A stretch of 64,000 bases of DNA from Mesorhizobium sp. M7A.F.Ca.US.008.03.1.1. GTDB lineage: Bacteria; Pseudomonadota; Alphaproteobacteria; Rhizobiales; Rhizobiaceae. Positions 18,708 through 27,186 of the stretch are shown here, piece by piece. The stretch is from positions 186,001 to 250,000 of the forward strand of contig NZ_RZRU01000002.1 in assembly GCF_003997495.1 (NCBI RefSeq), written 5' to 3'. Every line of letters begins with the position of its first letter. Position 1 is the stretch's first letter. A model generated the notes under the pieces. That model was not told the DNA's origin. It saw nothing but the letters and a program-made list of their open reading frames with translations, and ran no database searches. Position numbers and translations under genes: made by a program.

Positions 18708-19556
18708 TCAGAACAGGAACGCGGCTGTGGCGGGGTTGGGCCCGTTGCGGCCCTCGGGCGAATCCATGCTACGGATCGTCTGCAGGTCCTGCGCATCCAG
18801 TTCGAAATCGAAGACATCGAAATTGGCGGCGATGCGATCCCTGCGGATCGACTTTGGAATGACGATCAGCCCCTCCTGGAGATGCCAGCGGATGATCGCC
18901 TGGGCGACGGACTTGCCATGTTTTTTGGCGATGCCTGCAATGGTCGGATCGCCGAGCAGCCGGCCGCTGCCCAACGGGCTCCAGCTTTCGATACGGATGC
19001 CGTGCTTGGCATGAAAGTCCCTGACACCGCGCTGCTGGAACTGAGGATGCAGCTCGATCTGGTTGACGACGGGCGTCACGCCGGTTTCCGCGATGATCCG
19101 CTCCAGATGGTCCTGGTTGAAGTTCGAAACGCCGATCGACTTGATGCGGCCGGCCTGCCGGAGTTCGACCAGCGTCTTCCAGGCCTCGACATATTTGTCC
19201 TGGCTGGGCACAGGCCAGTGGATCAGGAACAGGTCGATCTGTTCGACGCCGAGCTTCTCCATCGTCTCGTCGAAGGCGCGCAAAGCCGCATCGCGCTGGT
19301 GCGCGCCGTTGCGCAGTTTCGAGGTGATGAACAGCTCGCCGCGCGGCACGCCGGCGCTGCGGATCGCCTCTCCGACCCCTTCCTCGTTCTGATAGCCTTC
19401 GGCGGTATCGATCAGGCGATAGCCGGCCTCGATGCCCCAACCCACCACGTCGGCGGTGATGTCCTGGTCGACCTGCCACACACCGAGGCCGAGTTGGGGA
19501 ATGGCGGAGCCGTCGTTCAATGCAATCTGTTCGGGCATGGTGGGCTGTTCAGGCAT
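18708..19556 (-). CDS. aldo/keto reductase (2,5-diketo-D-gluconate reductase type)
   Basis: A 282-aa NADPH-dependent reductase of the AKR superfamily: GLGVWQV at the first strand, LIDTAEGYQNEEGVGEAI with the catalytic Asp and Tyr, TSKLRN with the Lys, and LFLIHWPVP with the His. The IPKSIRRDRIAANFDVFDFEL block binds the NADPH phosphate. Sequence style is closest to DkgA/DkgB. The physiological carbonyl substrate is not indicated by its neighbours. Confidence 0.92.
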   Translation of the reverse strand: MPEQPTMPEQIALNDGSAIPQLGLGVWQVDQDITADVVGWGIEAGYRLIDTAEGYQNEEGVGEAIRSAGVPRGELFITSKLRNGAHQRDAALRAFDETMEKLGVEQIDLFLIHWPVPSQDKYVEAWKTLVELRQAGRIKSIGVSNFNQDHLERIIAETGVTPVVNQIELHPQFQQRGVRDFHAKHGIRIESWSPLGSGRLLGDPTIAGIAKKHGKSVAQAIIRWHLQEGLIVIPKSIRRDRIAANFDVFDFELDAQDLQTIRSMDSPEGRNGPNPATAAFLF

Positions 19557-19698
19557 GGGGGATCCTTTGCAAAGCTGGGCCGGGAGTCCGCCCGGCGCAC
19601 AGCCTATCTAGGTCCGACAAGGGGCAACGGCCAGCCGGCAGCGAACAAATTGCCGAGCGAAGTGCACTTGCAAGTGTGGCCCCGGTCAGGCGTCAGCC

Positions 19699-20331
19699 TC
19701 ACTGAGGCCGGCGCACCGCCCGCACCACCCCGGCGGATGTGCTGCCGCAGTAGAGGCGGTCGCCGCCATCGGATTCAAGCCCCGACACGCCCATGCCGTC
19801 TGGCATGTCGAGCTTCTCCAAGACCTTGCCTGACCGCGGGTCGACGCGGCGCAGGTCGCTCTGGTCGCCTTCCCAGGTGGCGTGCCACAGTTCGCCGTCG
19901 ACCCATGTCACCCCGGTGACGAAGCGATTGGATTCGATGGTGCGCAGGATTGCCCCCGTCTCCGGGTCGATCTGGTGGATCTTGCGCTCGCGATATTGTC
20001 CCACCCACAGCGTCCCTTCGGCCCAGGTCAGCCCGGAATCGCCGCCGCCGCCGGGCGCCGGAATGGTCGCCAGAACCTGGCCCGTATCAGGGTCGATCTT
20101 CTGTATCAGGTCGTTGGCAAGCTGGAAGAAATGCTGGCCGTCCCAAGCGGTCCCGGCATGCGCCGCGACATCGATCGAGCGCAGCTTCTGCCCGCTCTCC
20201 GGATCGAAGGCGCTCAGCTTCTCACCCGAGGCGAACCAGACATTGTTGCCGTCAAAGCTCACCCCATGCACCCTCTCCACATCCGGAAAGGGGCCGTATT
20301 CGCGCAGGACTTCGGCTGCTGACTGTTTCAT
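19699..20331 (-). CDS. beta-propeller (PQQ/Vgb-like) protein
   Basis: A 210-aa cytoplasmic protein made of repeated blade-like units such as VHGVSFDGNNVWFASGEKLSAFDPESGQKL, LIQKIDPDTGQVLATI and KIHQIDPETGAILRTI. The recurring D-P-x-T/S-G turn is the mark of propeller proteins of the Vgb/glutaminyl-cyclotransferase-like kind. No signal peptide is seen. It is 86 bp downstream of the HTH regulator gene on the same strand and may be co-transcribed with it. Confidence 0.75.
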   Translation of the reverse strand: MKQSAAEVLREYGPFPDVERVHGVSFDGNNVWFASGEKLSAFDPESGQKLRSIDVAAHAGTAWDGQHFFQLANDLIQKIDPDTGQVLATIPAPGGGGDSGLTWAEGTLWVGQYRERKIHQIDPETGAILRTIESNRFVTGVTWVDGELWHATWEGDQSDLRRVDPRSGKVLEKLDMPDGMGVSGLESDGGDRLYCGSTSAGVVRAVRRPQ

Positions 20332-20417
20332 GTCTTTGTCCTCGATGCTGGTCCCAAGGTGTGTCGAGATTCAGGTCAGCCATTTGCAGGCCGGCCTCAC
20401 TTGAATATCAACATACC

Positions 20418-21638
20418 TTAACCACTCGGCAGCGGCGCCGGGAGTAACAAGGTGGTCGTGAATCCCGCCACCGGCGGCGTCATCCAGCGGCGCGCCCGGC
20501 CGTGCCCGAAAAACTGCACCTTGCCGGCCTCGCCAAGCTGCTCCAGCGCCCGCTGCACGCTGCGTTGGCCGGTGCCAAGCGCCAGCGCCAACGCCGAACT
20601 GGCCCAGGATTCACCATCGGCAAGGAACGCCAGCACCGCCGCGTGCCGCTCCTCGATTGGCCGCGCCAGCACCAGCACCTCGCGTGCGTGGCGCGGCGCC
20701 AGCGCGAAGCCCTGGCTGGTCGCGCCGATGTCGGCAAGGCCCCGCAATTCGGTGCGCAACCGGCCGATCTCGACCCGCAGCCGCGCCCGGTGCGATTCAT
20801 CGGCGTGCCTGCCGCCGAAGGCTTGCGCGATCAGCCTCGCCCTCGACACATCGCCAGGCCATGCTTCGGCGAGCGTACGGGCCAGCGCAAACAGCACCGG
20901 CCGCGTTGCCAGAGAGACCATCTTCTCCTGTTGGCGCACGACATAGCGGAAGCTATCGACCAGCAGCGCCGGCGACGCCTGCAGCGCCTCGACGTCCTCG
21001 AGCAGCAGGGGCCGTTGCTCACCACCGGCGATCAGCCGCGCCGCCGGCGTGTCCAGCGCCAGGAATGCGCGGTCGACTTCAGCGATGAGCCCCGCAATAC
21101 GTGCCTGGCGGGCGGCGTGGCGTGCCCACTCCAACGCCCTGCGCGCCGGCTTCGTCTTCAGGCGCCGCATCGCGATGCCGGCGACGGCTAGCTCGTGAGC
21201 GGCGCGCGAGGCCGGCGGAAGCGGCATCGGATCGAGCCCGGCCAGCACGTCTTCGGCCTCGTCGAGACGGCCGATCAATAGCAGACGGCGCACCTTGAGG
21301 TGACCGGCATGCGCGGCATTCAGCCGGTCGCCATGCTTTTCCAGCGTCGCCCGCGCCGCGTCCAAAGCCTTGGCCGGCCAGCCGAGATCCCGTGAGACCA
21401 GCGCGATCTCGGCCTCGGCAACGACGCATCTGGCGCGCGCCACCGCCTCTCTCGGGCCGAAGCCACGCGCGGCACGCCGCAGCAGCGTCTTGGCGCGATC
21501 GAGATCACCCAGCTGCGCCATGGCAATGCCGCGCAGCGCCAGCGCCGGCGGGTCTTCGCGCAAGGCGACGCGATCCAGCGCGCCGAGCGGGTCGCCCCCG
21601 GCCAGCGCCAGCGCCGCAGCGGTGATCAGCGAGTCCAT
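20418..21638 (-). CDS. TPR-like regulator with C-terminal winged helix
   Basis: A 406-aa protein. The N-terminal half is alpha-helical with TPR-like repeats (ALRGIAMAQLGDLDRAKTLLRRAARGFG, LLLIGRLDEAEDVLAGL). Around residues 270-400 there are two DNA-binding-like segments: SRARLIAQAFGGRHADESHRARLRVEIGRLRTEL, which resembles an OmpR-type winged helix, and SSALALALGTGQRSVQRALEQLGEAGKVQFFG, a helix-turn-helix. It is divergent from the DUF899 gene, its likely target, and flanked by twin 26-bp repeats. Confidence 0.7.
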   Translation of the reverse strand: MDSLITAAALALAGGDPLGALDRVALREDPPALALRGIAMAQLGDLDRAKTLLRRAARGFGPREAVARARCVVAEAEIALVSRDLGWPAKALDAARATLEKHGDRLNAAHAGHLKVRRLLLIGRLDEAEDVLAGLDPMPLPPASRAAHELAVAGIAMRRLKTKPARRALEWARHAARQARIAGLIAEVDRAFLALDTPAARLIAGGEQRPLLLEDVEALQASPALLVDSFRYVVRQQEKMVSLATRPVLFALARTLAEAWPGDVSRARLIAQAFGGRHADESHRARLRVEIGRLRTELRGLADIGATSQGFALAPRHAREVLVLARPIEERHAAVLAFLADGESWASSALALALGTGQRSVQRALEQLGEAGKVQFFGHGRARRWMTPPVAGFTTTLLLPAPLPSG

Positions 21639-21639
21639 T

Positions 21640-21665
21640 CAAATCCCGTCACACTTGTAACTCCC
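21640..21665 (+). repeat. 26-bp direct repeat, copy 1 (promoter or operator unit)
   Basis: A 26-bp sequence containing TCACACTTGTAACTCCC, starting 2 bp before the regulator start codon (read on the other strand). It is identical to 21847-21872. Similarity continues more weakly for about 25 bp (TCGGCGCT... then CGCCCTA), as if a whole promoter had been duplicated. It may be a binding site for the regulator at 20418-21638 or the -35 region of an alternative-sigma promoter. Confidence 0.75.
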
Positions 21666-21767
21666 GCCTCGGCGCTGCCCGCCCTAACTTAAATCCGTAC
21701 CGTCAACCGACAAGCCGCTTCGGCCAACTCTATCGGCAACGCGCGGCACGCCAAGGGAGAACCGACA

Positions 21768-21944
21768 ATGCCAACCGACACTCCTCTCCACCCGATCGAA
21801 GGCACCGTGAGGATGCGCCACCCCTGCTGCGACGGGCCGGTTCCTGCAAATCCCGTCACACTTGTAACTCCCACCCTCGCGCTTCATCGCCCTATTCTGG
21901 CGGACAGCAAGCGACAACAGACTGGCAAAGGAGACGACCAATGA
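21768..21944 (+). CDS. 58-aa reading frame overlapping the DUF899 gene start
   Basis: ATG at 21768 is preceded by AAGGGAGA at good spacing, and the frame ends in an ATGA overlap with the DUF899 gene. The peptide (MPTDTPLHPIEGTVRMRHPCC...) has no recognisable domain. It reads straight through the second 26-bp repeat, which argues that the region is primarily regulatory. It could be a coupled leader peptide or the remnant of a duplicated promoter plus gene start. Confidence 0.3.
   Translation: MPTDTPLHPIEGTVRMRHPCCDGPVPANPVTLVTPTLALHRPILADSKRQQTGKGDDQ
21847..21872 (+). repeat. 26-bp direct repeat, copy 2
   Basis: Identical to 21640-21665, 207 bp further on and 68 bp before the DUF899 start codon. 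It has the same downstream similarity (TCGCGCT... then CGCCCTAT). The two copies sit at equivalent distances upstream of ribosome-binding sites, consistent with two related promoters reading to the right. Confidence 0.75.
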
Positions 21945-22693
21945 CCAAGCACATCGCAATGAAGACCCCGCCGATCGTTTCGAGGCAGGACTGGGAAGCC
22001 GCCCGCGAACAGATGCTGGTGAAGGAAAAGGCGACGCTGCGCGCCAAGGACGCATTGGCCGCCGAGCGCCGGCGCATGCCGTGGATGGAAGTCGACAAGA
22101 CCTATGTGTTCGAGGGGCCGAACGGCAGGGCGAGCCTGCTCGATTTGTTCGAAGGCCGCCGCCAGCTGATCGTCTATCGCGCCTTCTTCGAGCCCGGCGT
22201 GCATGGCTGGCCCGATCACGCCTGCCGCGGCTGTTCGCTGGGCGCCGACCAGGTCGGCCACCTCGCCCATCTCAACGCCCGCAACACCACGCTTGCCTAC
22301 GCTTCGCGTGCCCCGCAGGCCGACATCGCGCGGCTGAAGCAGCGGATGGGCTGGGAGATGCCCTGGTACACAATCACTGACAGTTTCGACAAGGACTTCG
22401 GTGTCGACGAATGGCACGGCCACAACGTCTTCATCCGTGACGGCGACCGCATCTTCCGCACCTATCTCATCAACAGCCGCGGCGACGAGGCGATGGGCAC
22501 CGTCTGGAGCTATCTCGACGCGACGCCGCTCGGCCGCCAGGAAATTTGGGAGGATTCGCCCGAAGGTTATCCGCAGACCCCGCTCTACTCCTGGTGGAAC
22601 TGGCACGACAATTACGACGCCGGGGCAGATAAGAAATGGGAAGAAGTGTCTGCTGCCGGCGAGGCTGCATTCCGCGACAAGGGCGAGCAGTAA
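21941..22693 (+). CDS. DUF899 family thioredoxin-like protein
   Basis: A 250-aa protein of the DUF899 family: VSRQDWEAAREQMLVKEKATLRAKDALAAERRRMPWMEVDKTYVFEGPNGRASLLDLFEGRRQL is the family N-terminus, followed by DHACRGCSLGADQVGHLAHLNARNTTLAYASRAP, where a CRGC pair occupies the thioredoxin-type position. The biochemical role is unknown. AAAGGAG precedes the ATG. A small membrane protein is encoded downstream, and the divergent regulator probably controls both. Confidence 0.88.
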   Translation: MTKHIAMKTPPIVSRQDWEAAREQMLVKEKATLRAKDALAAERRRMPWMEVDKTYVFEGPNGRASLLDLFEGRRQLIVYRAFFEPGVHGWPDHACRGCSLGADQVGHLAHLNARNTTLAYASRAPQADIARLKQRMGWEMPWYTITDSFDKDFGVDEWHGHNVFIRDGDRIFRTYLINSRGDEAMGTVWSYLDATPLGRQEIWEDSPEGYPQTPLYSWWNWHDNYDAGADKKWEEVSAAGEAAFRDKGEQ

Positions 22694-22708
22694 CGGTTGT
22701 CCGGCTTG

Positions 22709-22741
22709 GGTTCCTCTCCCCACTCCGTGGAGAGAGGAACC
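22709..22741. repeat. hairpin after the DUF899 gene
   Basis: GGTTCCTCTC and GAGAGGAACC form a perfect 10-bp stem around a 13-base loop, 16 bp after the DUF899 stop and 35 bp before the next start. No T-run follows, so it is a candidate processing or stabilising structure rather than a strong terminator. Confidence 0.5.
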
Positions 22742-22776
22742 TGTCGTGGCTGGCATAATCATCGAGGATTAAGGCG

Positions 22777-23037
22777 ATGAGCGATATCCACACAGGTGCT
22801 GGCAGCACGATCCCGGAAGCCACCACCCTCGGGCTGGCCGACTGGCTTTGCCTTGCCGCGGCACCGACCTTCGCCGTGATGGCGCTGCTCACCTGCATCT
22901 TCAGCGGCGACGCGGCCATGCAGTGCATGGGCCCCGACGCCTCGCCCCTCACGGGCATGGCCGCGATGTATCTCCTGATGAGCGCCTTCCATCTGGCGCC
23001 CTGGCTGCGGGTGATTTCCGGCCGGCAGGCCCGCTAG
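22777..23037 (+). CDS. small two-helix membrane protein
   Basis: An 86-aa protein with two hydrophobic segments: WLCLAAAPTFAVMALLTCIFSG (about 23-44) and GMAAMYLLMSAFHLAPWLRVI (about 60-80). AAGGCG lies close before the ATG. No named family is recognised. It follows the DUF899 gene on the same strand and probably shares its transcript. Confidence 0.7.
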   Translation: MSDIHTGAGSTIPEATTLGLADWLCLAAAPTFAVMALLTCIFSGDAAMQCMGPDASPLTGMAAMYLLMSAFHLAPWLRVISGRQAR

Positions 23038-23086
23038 GCGCAGCGCGCCGTTCCAATTTCAAACAGCCTACACATCGGAGAAGACA

Positions 23087-24091
23087 ATGAGACTGGTCAG
23101 GCTAAGAGCGCCGGGCGGCTTGGGCAATCTCGACCTGGTCGAGGAGGATCCGCCCCAGCCAGGGCCGGGCGAGGTGCTGGTCAGGATCCGGGCCTGCGCA
23201 TTGAACATGCGCGACGACTTTGCCGTGCAAGGCAAGATGCCTCTCGCCGACGGCCGCGTTCCGCTCTCCGACGGCGCCGGCGAAGTGATTGCCCTCGGCG
23301 ACGGTGTCGATGCACTCAAGCCCGGAGACAGCGTCGTCAGCGTCTTCTATCCCTGGTGGCTGGGCGGCGACATGACGCCCTGCACCCGGCGCGATATTCC
23401 GGGAGACAGTTTCGACGGCTTCGCCAGCGAGTATGTCTGCATGCCGGCGCACGCTTTCACCAGGGCACCGGCAGGCTATACGCATGTCGAGGCGGCGTCG
23501 CTCACCTGCACCGGCGTTACTGCCTGGCGCGGCCTGGTTGTGTGCGGCAAGGTGAAGCCGGGCGACGCGGTGCTGGTCCTCGGTTCGGGCAGTGTATCGC
23601 TGTTCGCGCTGCAATTCGCCAAAGCCGCCGGCGCCAGGGTCATCGCCACCTCATCCGACGAGCAGAAGCTGGAGCGGCTCAAGCGCCTCGGAGCCGACGC
23701 CGTCATCAACTACAAGTCCGTCCCGGACTGGGGTCGCAAGGCCAGGGATCTGACGGGCGGACGCGGTGTCGATCACGTGATCGAGGTCGGCGGACCAGCC
23801 ACGCTGGCGCAGTCGATTACCGCCTGCCGCACGGGCGGGCACATCGCCCTGGTCGGCGTGCTGACCGGCTTTGCGGCGGAAGTGTCTATCCCCGCCCTGT
23901 TTTCCAACCAGATCCGCATCAGCGGCATTTCCATCGGCAGCCGGGCCGACCAGGAAGATATGATCCGCGCGATAGAGGCTATTAGGCTGAAGCCCCTCAT
24001 AGACCGCCATTTTCCGCTGCAGGACATCGCCACCGCCTTCGCGCACTACGAATCCCAGAAGCATTTCGGCAAGGTCTGCCTCGAAGTCTGA
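23087..24091 (+). CDS. NAD(P)-dependent MDR oxidoreductase (quinone-reductase-like)
   Basis: A 334-aa medium-chain dehydrogenase. The N-terminal GroES-like domain (GPGEVLVRIRACALNMRDDFAVQGK, VPLSDGAGEVIALGDGVDALKPGD) lacks the usual catalytic-zinc Cys/His set, pointing to a zinc-free quinone-reductase type. A Rossmann fold follows: VLVLGSGSVSLFALQFAKAAGARVIATSSDEQK. GGAGAAG precedes the ATG. The substrate is unknown. Confidence 0.9.
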   Translation: MRLVRLRAPGGLGNLDLVEEDPPQPGPGEVLVRIRACALNMRDDFAVQGKMPLADGRVPLSDGAGEVIALGDGVDALKPGDSVVSVFYPWWLGGDMTPCTRRDIPGDSFDGFASEYVCMPAHAFTRAPAGYTHVEAASLTCTGVTAWRGLVVCGKVKPGDAVLVLGSGSVSLFALQFAKAAGARVIATSSDEQKLERLKRLGADAVINYKSVPDWGRKARDLTGGRGVDHVIEVGGPATLAQSITACRTGGHIALVGVLTGFAAEVSIPALFSNQIRISGISIGSRADQEDMIRAIEAIRLKPLIDRHFPLQDIATAFAHYESQKHFGKVCLEV

Positions 24092-24296
24092 GCGCGCGCC
24101 AGGCGCCAGCAGCCCTCAAATCACATGCACGCCGATTTTTTGATGTGCGTCGGCAGCGCAATTCACACCTGGCGGTAATGTCGAGCTGCTCTAACTATGA
24201 CCGCTCTAACGATGCGCTTGACTGACAAGCGTAACACCCATGGAAAACGCCGAGCGTTTCACCCTGGCCCGGCGGCTCCTACTTCGGGAGGCAGGC

Positions 24297-24680
24297 ATGT
24301 CGGAAACCACGGTCAATGTGCGCTACATGGTCGACGATGTCGAAGCGGCCATCGAATGGTATGGCAAACATCTCGGCTTTTCGCTTCTCTCTGAGCATGC
24401 GCCCGCCTTCGCGGACGTCAAGCGCGGATCGTTGCGGCTCTTGCTCAGCGGGCCGACCAGCTCCGCCGGACGGCCGATGCCCGACGGCGAACAACCGCGG
24501 CCTGGTGGCTGGAATCGCATTCACCTTCTGGTCGAGGATATATCGGCCGAGGTGTCTCGCCTGCGCGCCGCCGGAGTGTCTTTCCGCAACGATATCGTGA
24601 CCGGCCCCGGCGGATCGCAAATCCTGTTGATGGACCCTTCCGGAAATCTGGTCGAGCTGTTCCAGCCCGCTGGCCGCTGA
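24297..24680 (+). CDS. VOC family (glyoxalase-like) protein
   Basis: A 127-aa single vicinal-oxygen-chelate domain: VNVRYMVDDVEAAIEWYGKHLGF is the first beta-alpha-beta unit and IHLLVEDISAEVSRLRAAGVSF...GGSQILLMDPSGNLVELFQP is the second, ending in the typical D-P-x-G-N-x-x-E-L-F signature. GGGAGG sits 5 bases before the ATG at 24297; an earlier in-frame ATG at 24240 lacks one. The function within the large VOC family is open. Confidence 0.88.
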   Translation: MSETTVNVRYMVDDVEAAIEWYGKHLGFSLLSEHAPAFADVKRGSLRLLLSGPTSSAGRPMPDGEQPRPGGWNRIHLLVEDISAEVSRLRAAGVSFRNDIVTGPGGSQILLMDPSGNLVELFQPAGR

Positions 24681-24722
24681 GATTCCAGTTCAATCGGGTC
24701 CGTGCCTTCGTCGTGATTCCGG

Positions 24723-25720
24723 CTAGGTCGCGATGTCGTTGACCGGCAGCAGCGGCTTGGGAAGCTCGGCCTCGCCGAGGCCGCTGCGCAACTCGATCTC
24801 GATGTCGCGGCAGATTTGCGAGATCGGAACGTCGTTGGCGTTGCCTTCGAACGGGTTGGCGCTGCTTTCGCCGACCTGGTCGAGGGACATGTAGGCCCAG
24901 CCCAGCAGCGTGCTGAACGGGATCGTCAGCCAGATCGCGATCGGACCGAGCACGCCACCCAGTTTGCCCATATCGGCAAAGACGGGAACGACCCCGAATG
25001 GCAACAGCGTGCAGAAGATCATCACGAACATCGAACTGACGATGGCGTATTGCCGAGGATATGGATTGTTCTTGAGGCGATCGCAGCGCGCCTGCTGGTC
25101 ATGGAAGTCGCGGATCAGCTTGGTCAATTCGCCGTAGATCTGGGGAGGGAGCTTTGTGTCCTTGAACAGCGCATTGACCTGGACAGATTGCTGTTCGAGC
25201 AGGGCTATCGCCGGCTGGGGCGATTTCAGGACGTCCTCGGCCTGTTCGGCGAGCAGTGGACGCAGCTCGTTGGCGACCGAGCTCGCATCCTCATGGATAC
25301 GGTAGCGCCGCCGGTATTCGGTATTGGCGGCCCGGGCCATGGATTCCCATGGCATCGGCCGACGCAGAGAAAACGCAATGCCGTCATCCAGGCGATGTGG
25401 CGATAGATGAGCTGTCTGGCCGTCGGCGCGTCGAGGAAATCCCTGCAGAAATTTGACCACAACCGGCTGCTGGCCGTAATTTGCGTAAAAGCCTGCAGCG
25501 CGTCGCTGCTGCGGGTGAACACCTGCGAATTCTTGAACCCGGCGACGAGTGACACGGTGGTGCCAAGCACGAGCACCACCGACCATGGCACCGAGAACCC
25601 GGCGATGCCCGGAAGACGATAGGCCGCTACAGCCAGTCCGCTCACCACCACCATGTAGATGACGCTGCGCCGCGACCACAGCGCGAAATCGATCAGTTTG
25701 TAGGAACGGCCTACATACAT
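24723..25720 (-). pseudogene. bestrophin-family channel gene broken by a frameshift
   Basis: Two overlapping frames together give one bestrophin/UPF0187 protein. Frame one starts MYVGRSYKLIDFALWSRRSVIYMVV and runs to IYRHIAWMTALRF. The other frame continues with LRRPMPWESMARAANTEYRRRYR and runs to the end, including a membrane-associated SSMFVMIFCTLLPFGVVPVF segment and SLDQVGESSANPFEG. The switch lies about 25366-25374 and is best explained by loss of one base. The full-length product would be about 330 aa. Both halves are otherwise well preserved, so either the mutation is recent or it is a sequencing error. Confidence 0.8.
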
Positions 25721-25777
25721 CGGGTCCCCCTCAACTTATCGACAGGTGTGGTTTTTCACGGCCGGAATCTCGTCGCC

Positions 25778-26410
25778 TCATTGTGCCTTTACAGCCCCGA
25801 ACCGCAGCCCGTCCATCAACAGCTTGACCAGCCGGCGCGAGCGGTCGCGCCATTCGGGGGTGTCGGGCGCTGAATAGATGCCGCCCAGCGCGTGCAACAC
25901 ATCGGAAGCGTCGACGTCGCCGCGGATGGTGCCGTCGGCTACCGCCGCCTCGACCAGGCGTCGCAAGGCTTGTGACACCCGGCCGAACGTGTCGGAAAAC
26001 AGCGTCGAGTTGGTGGTGAGCACAATGCGCAGGCTGGTCGCCAGGCCGCGCTTGGTGGCGATGTAGTCGACGAAGCGCTGCATCCACTGTTCCAGCGCGA
26101 CATCGGACGGATGTTTTTGGGCAAGCTCGCCGGCGGCCGCGCACAGCGCCTCCACCTCACGACGATAGACCACCTCGACCAGATGCTCGCGCGTCGGGAA
26201 ATGCCGGTAGAGCGTGCCGATGCCGACGCCGGCGCGGCGCGCGATCTCCTCCAGCGAGCCATCGATGCCGCGCTCGGCAAAGACTGACACCGCCACCTCG
26301 ACCAGCCGGTCGCGGTTGCGCCGCGCATCGGCGCGCAGCGGCTTTGCGTCTACGGCCTCGGCCTTCTGTTCAGCAATGGCGGACGGCTCGCTGGCCAATT
26401 TTTTCTCCAC
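25778..26410 (-). CDS. TetR/AcrR family repressor
   Basis: A 210-aa regulator. The DNA-binding domain is RDRLVEVAVSVFAERGIDGSLEEIARRAGVGIGTLYRHFPTREHLVEVVY (about 33-82), and a helical ligand domain follows. Initiation is uncertain: GTG at 26410 or TTG at 26398, the latter with GGAG six bases upstream. It is divergent from the first aldehyde oxidoreductase operon and faces a perfect 20-bp palindrome in the shared region, so it most likely represses that operon and itself. Confidence 0.92.
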   Translation of the reverse strand: MEKKLASEPSAIAEQKAEAVDAKPLRADARRNRDRLVEVAVSVFAERGIDGSLEEIARRAGVGIGTLYRHFPTREHLVEVVYRREVEALCAAAGELAQKHPSDVALEQWMQRFVDYIATKRGLATSLRIVLTTNSTLFSDTFGRVSQALRRLVEAAVADGTIRGDVDASDVLHALGGIYSAPDTPEWRDRSRRLVKLLMDGLRFGAVKAQ

Positions 26411-26456
26411 ATCGTGTCAGGGGGCTTGAACCCGGCCGGGTCAGCCACCACGTAAT

Positions 26457-26501
26457 AAACGGAGGCGCCTCCGTTTTAGTGGAGCACCTTTATCATATAA
26501 T
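26457..26501 (+). promoter_or_regulatory. TetR operator overlapping a promoter with TATAAT -10
   Basis: AAACGGAGGCGCCTCCGTTT (26457-26476) is a perfect 20-bp palindrome, typical of TetR/AcrR operators. A consensus TATAAT (26496-26501) lies just downstream. The -35 region falls on the right end of the palindrome, so repressor binding would block initiation toward the oxidoreductase operon. The TetR gene starts 46 bp to the left. Confidence 0.75.
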
Positions 26502-26514
26502 CAGGGGAACCGGT

Positions 26515-26610
26515 ATGTCACGTCTTTCGCACACGCAAGCCGACATCTCCCCTGCCCGCCTGCCTCGCGGGAGATCCGCTGCCATCTCCGCTTTCGCCAT
26601 CAAGACCTGA
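26515..26610 (+). CDS. 31-aa leader reading frame upstream of the oxidoreductase operon
   Basis: ATG at 26515 has AGGGGA six bases upstream and lies 14 bp after the TATAAT, so it would be near the very start of the mRNA. The peptide begins MSRLSHTQADISPARLPRG and has no recognised domain. It ends 78 bp before the iron-sulfur subunit gene. It may be a true small protein, a leader peptide or chance. Confidence 0.3.
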   Translation: MSRLSHTQADISPARLPRGRSAAISAFAIKT

Positions 26611-26660
26611 CCGAACAGTTACCTTGCCCTTCTGCGGCAAGGCACCAGTTCAATCCCATC

Positions 26661-26695
26661 CGCGTCAAGCAACTGGAGCCAGACGCCCATGACCA
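26661..26695 (+). repeat. 35-bp leader repeat, copy 1 (first Pao-type operon)
   Basis: The 35 bp ending at codon 2-3 of the iron-sulfur subunit gene (including GTCAAGCAACTGGAGCC and the ATG) are identical to 30793-30827 in front of the second operon. Non-coding identity of this length shows that the two operons arose by duplication that included the leader, and perhaps that the leader is under selection for translation. Confidence 0.85.
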
Positions 26696-27186
26696 GCCTT
26701 CCCATCACCCTCACCATCAACGGACACCGACACGAACTGGAGGTCGATCCGCGCGTAACCCTGCTCGACCTGCTGCGCGAGCGGCTCGATCTCACCGGTA
26801 CCAAGAAGGGCTGCGATCGCGGCCAGTGCGGCGCCTGCACGGTGCTGGTCGACGGCAAGCGCATCAATTCCTGCCTGGCGCTGGCGGTCAGCCATGACGG
26901 CGCCAATGTCTTGACCATTGAAGGCGTCGCTCACGGCGAGGAGCTGCATCCGGTGCAGGCCGCCTTCATCGCCCATGACGGCTTCCAGTGCGGGTTCTGC
27001 ACGCCCGGTCAGATCATGAGCACGCTCGGCCTGATCGCCGAGGGACAGGCCGGCGACGATCCCGAACGCATCCGTGAGGGGCTGAGCGGCAACATATGCC
27101 GCTGCGCGGCCTATGGCGGCATCGTCGAGGCCGTCCTGGAGGCCCAGCAACAGCTTGCCAAAGCAGACAGGAGGACCGCGGCATGA
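26689..27186 (+). CDS. aldehyde oxidoreductase iron-sulfur subunit (PaoA/YagT-like), operon 1
   Basis: A 165-aa protein of the xanthine oxidase family small subunit. The plant-type [2Fe-2S] cluster uses Cys42, 47, 50 and 62 (GCDRGQCGAC). The second [2Fe-2S] domain uses Cys101, 104, 137 and 139 (CGFCTPGQ, CRC). It passes electrons from the molybdenum centre to FAD. Unlike E. coli PaoA, no twin-arginine leader is visible, so the enzyme appears cytoplasmic. The stop overlaps the next ATG. Confidence 0.93.
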   Translation: MTSLPITLTINGHRHELEVDPRVTLLDLLRERLDLTGTKKGCDRGQCGACTVLVDGKRINSCLALAVSHDGANVLTIEGVAHGEELHPVQAAFIAHDGFQCGFCTPGQIMSTLGLIAEGQAGDDPERIREGLSGNICRCAAYGGIVEAVLEAQQQLAKADRRTAA

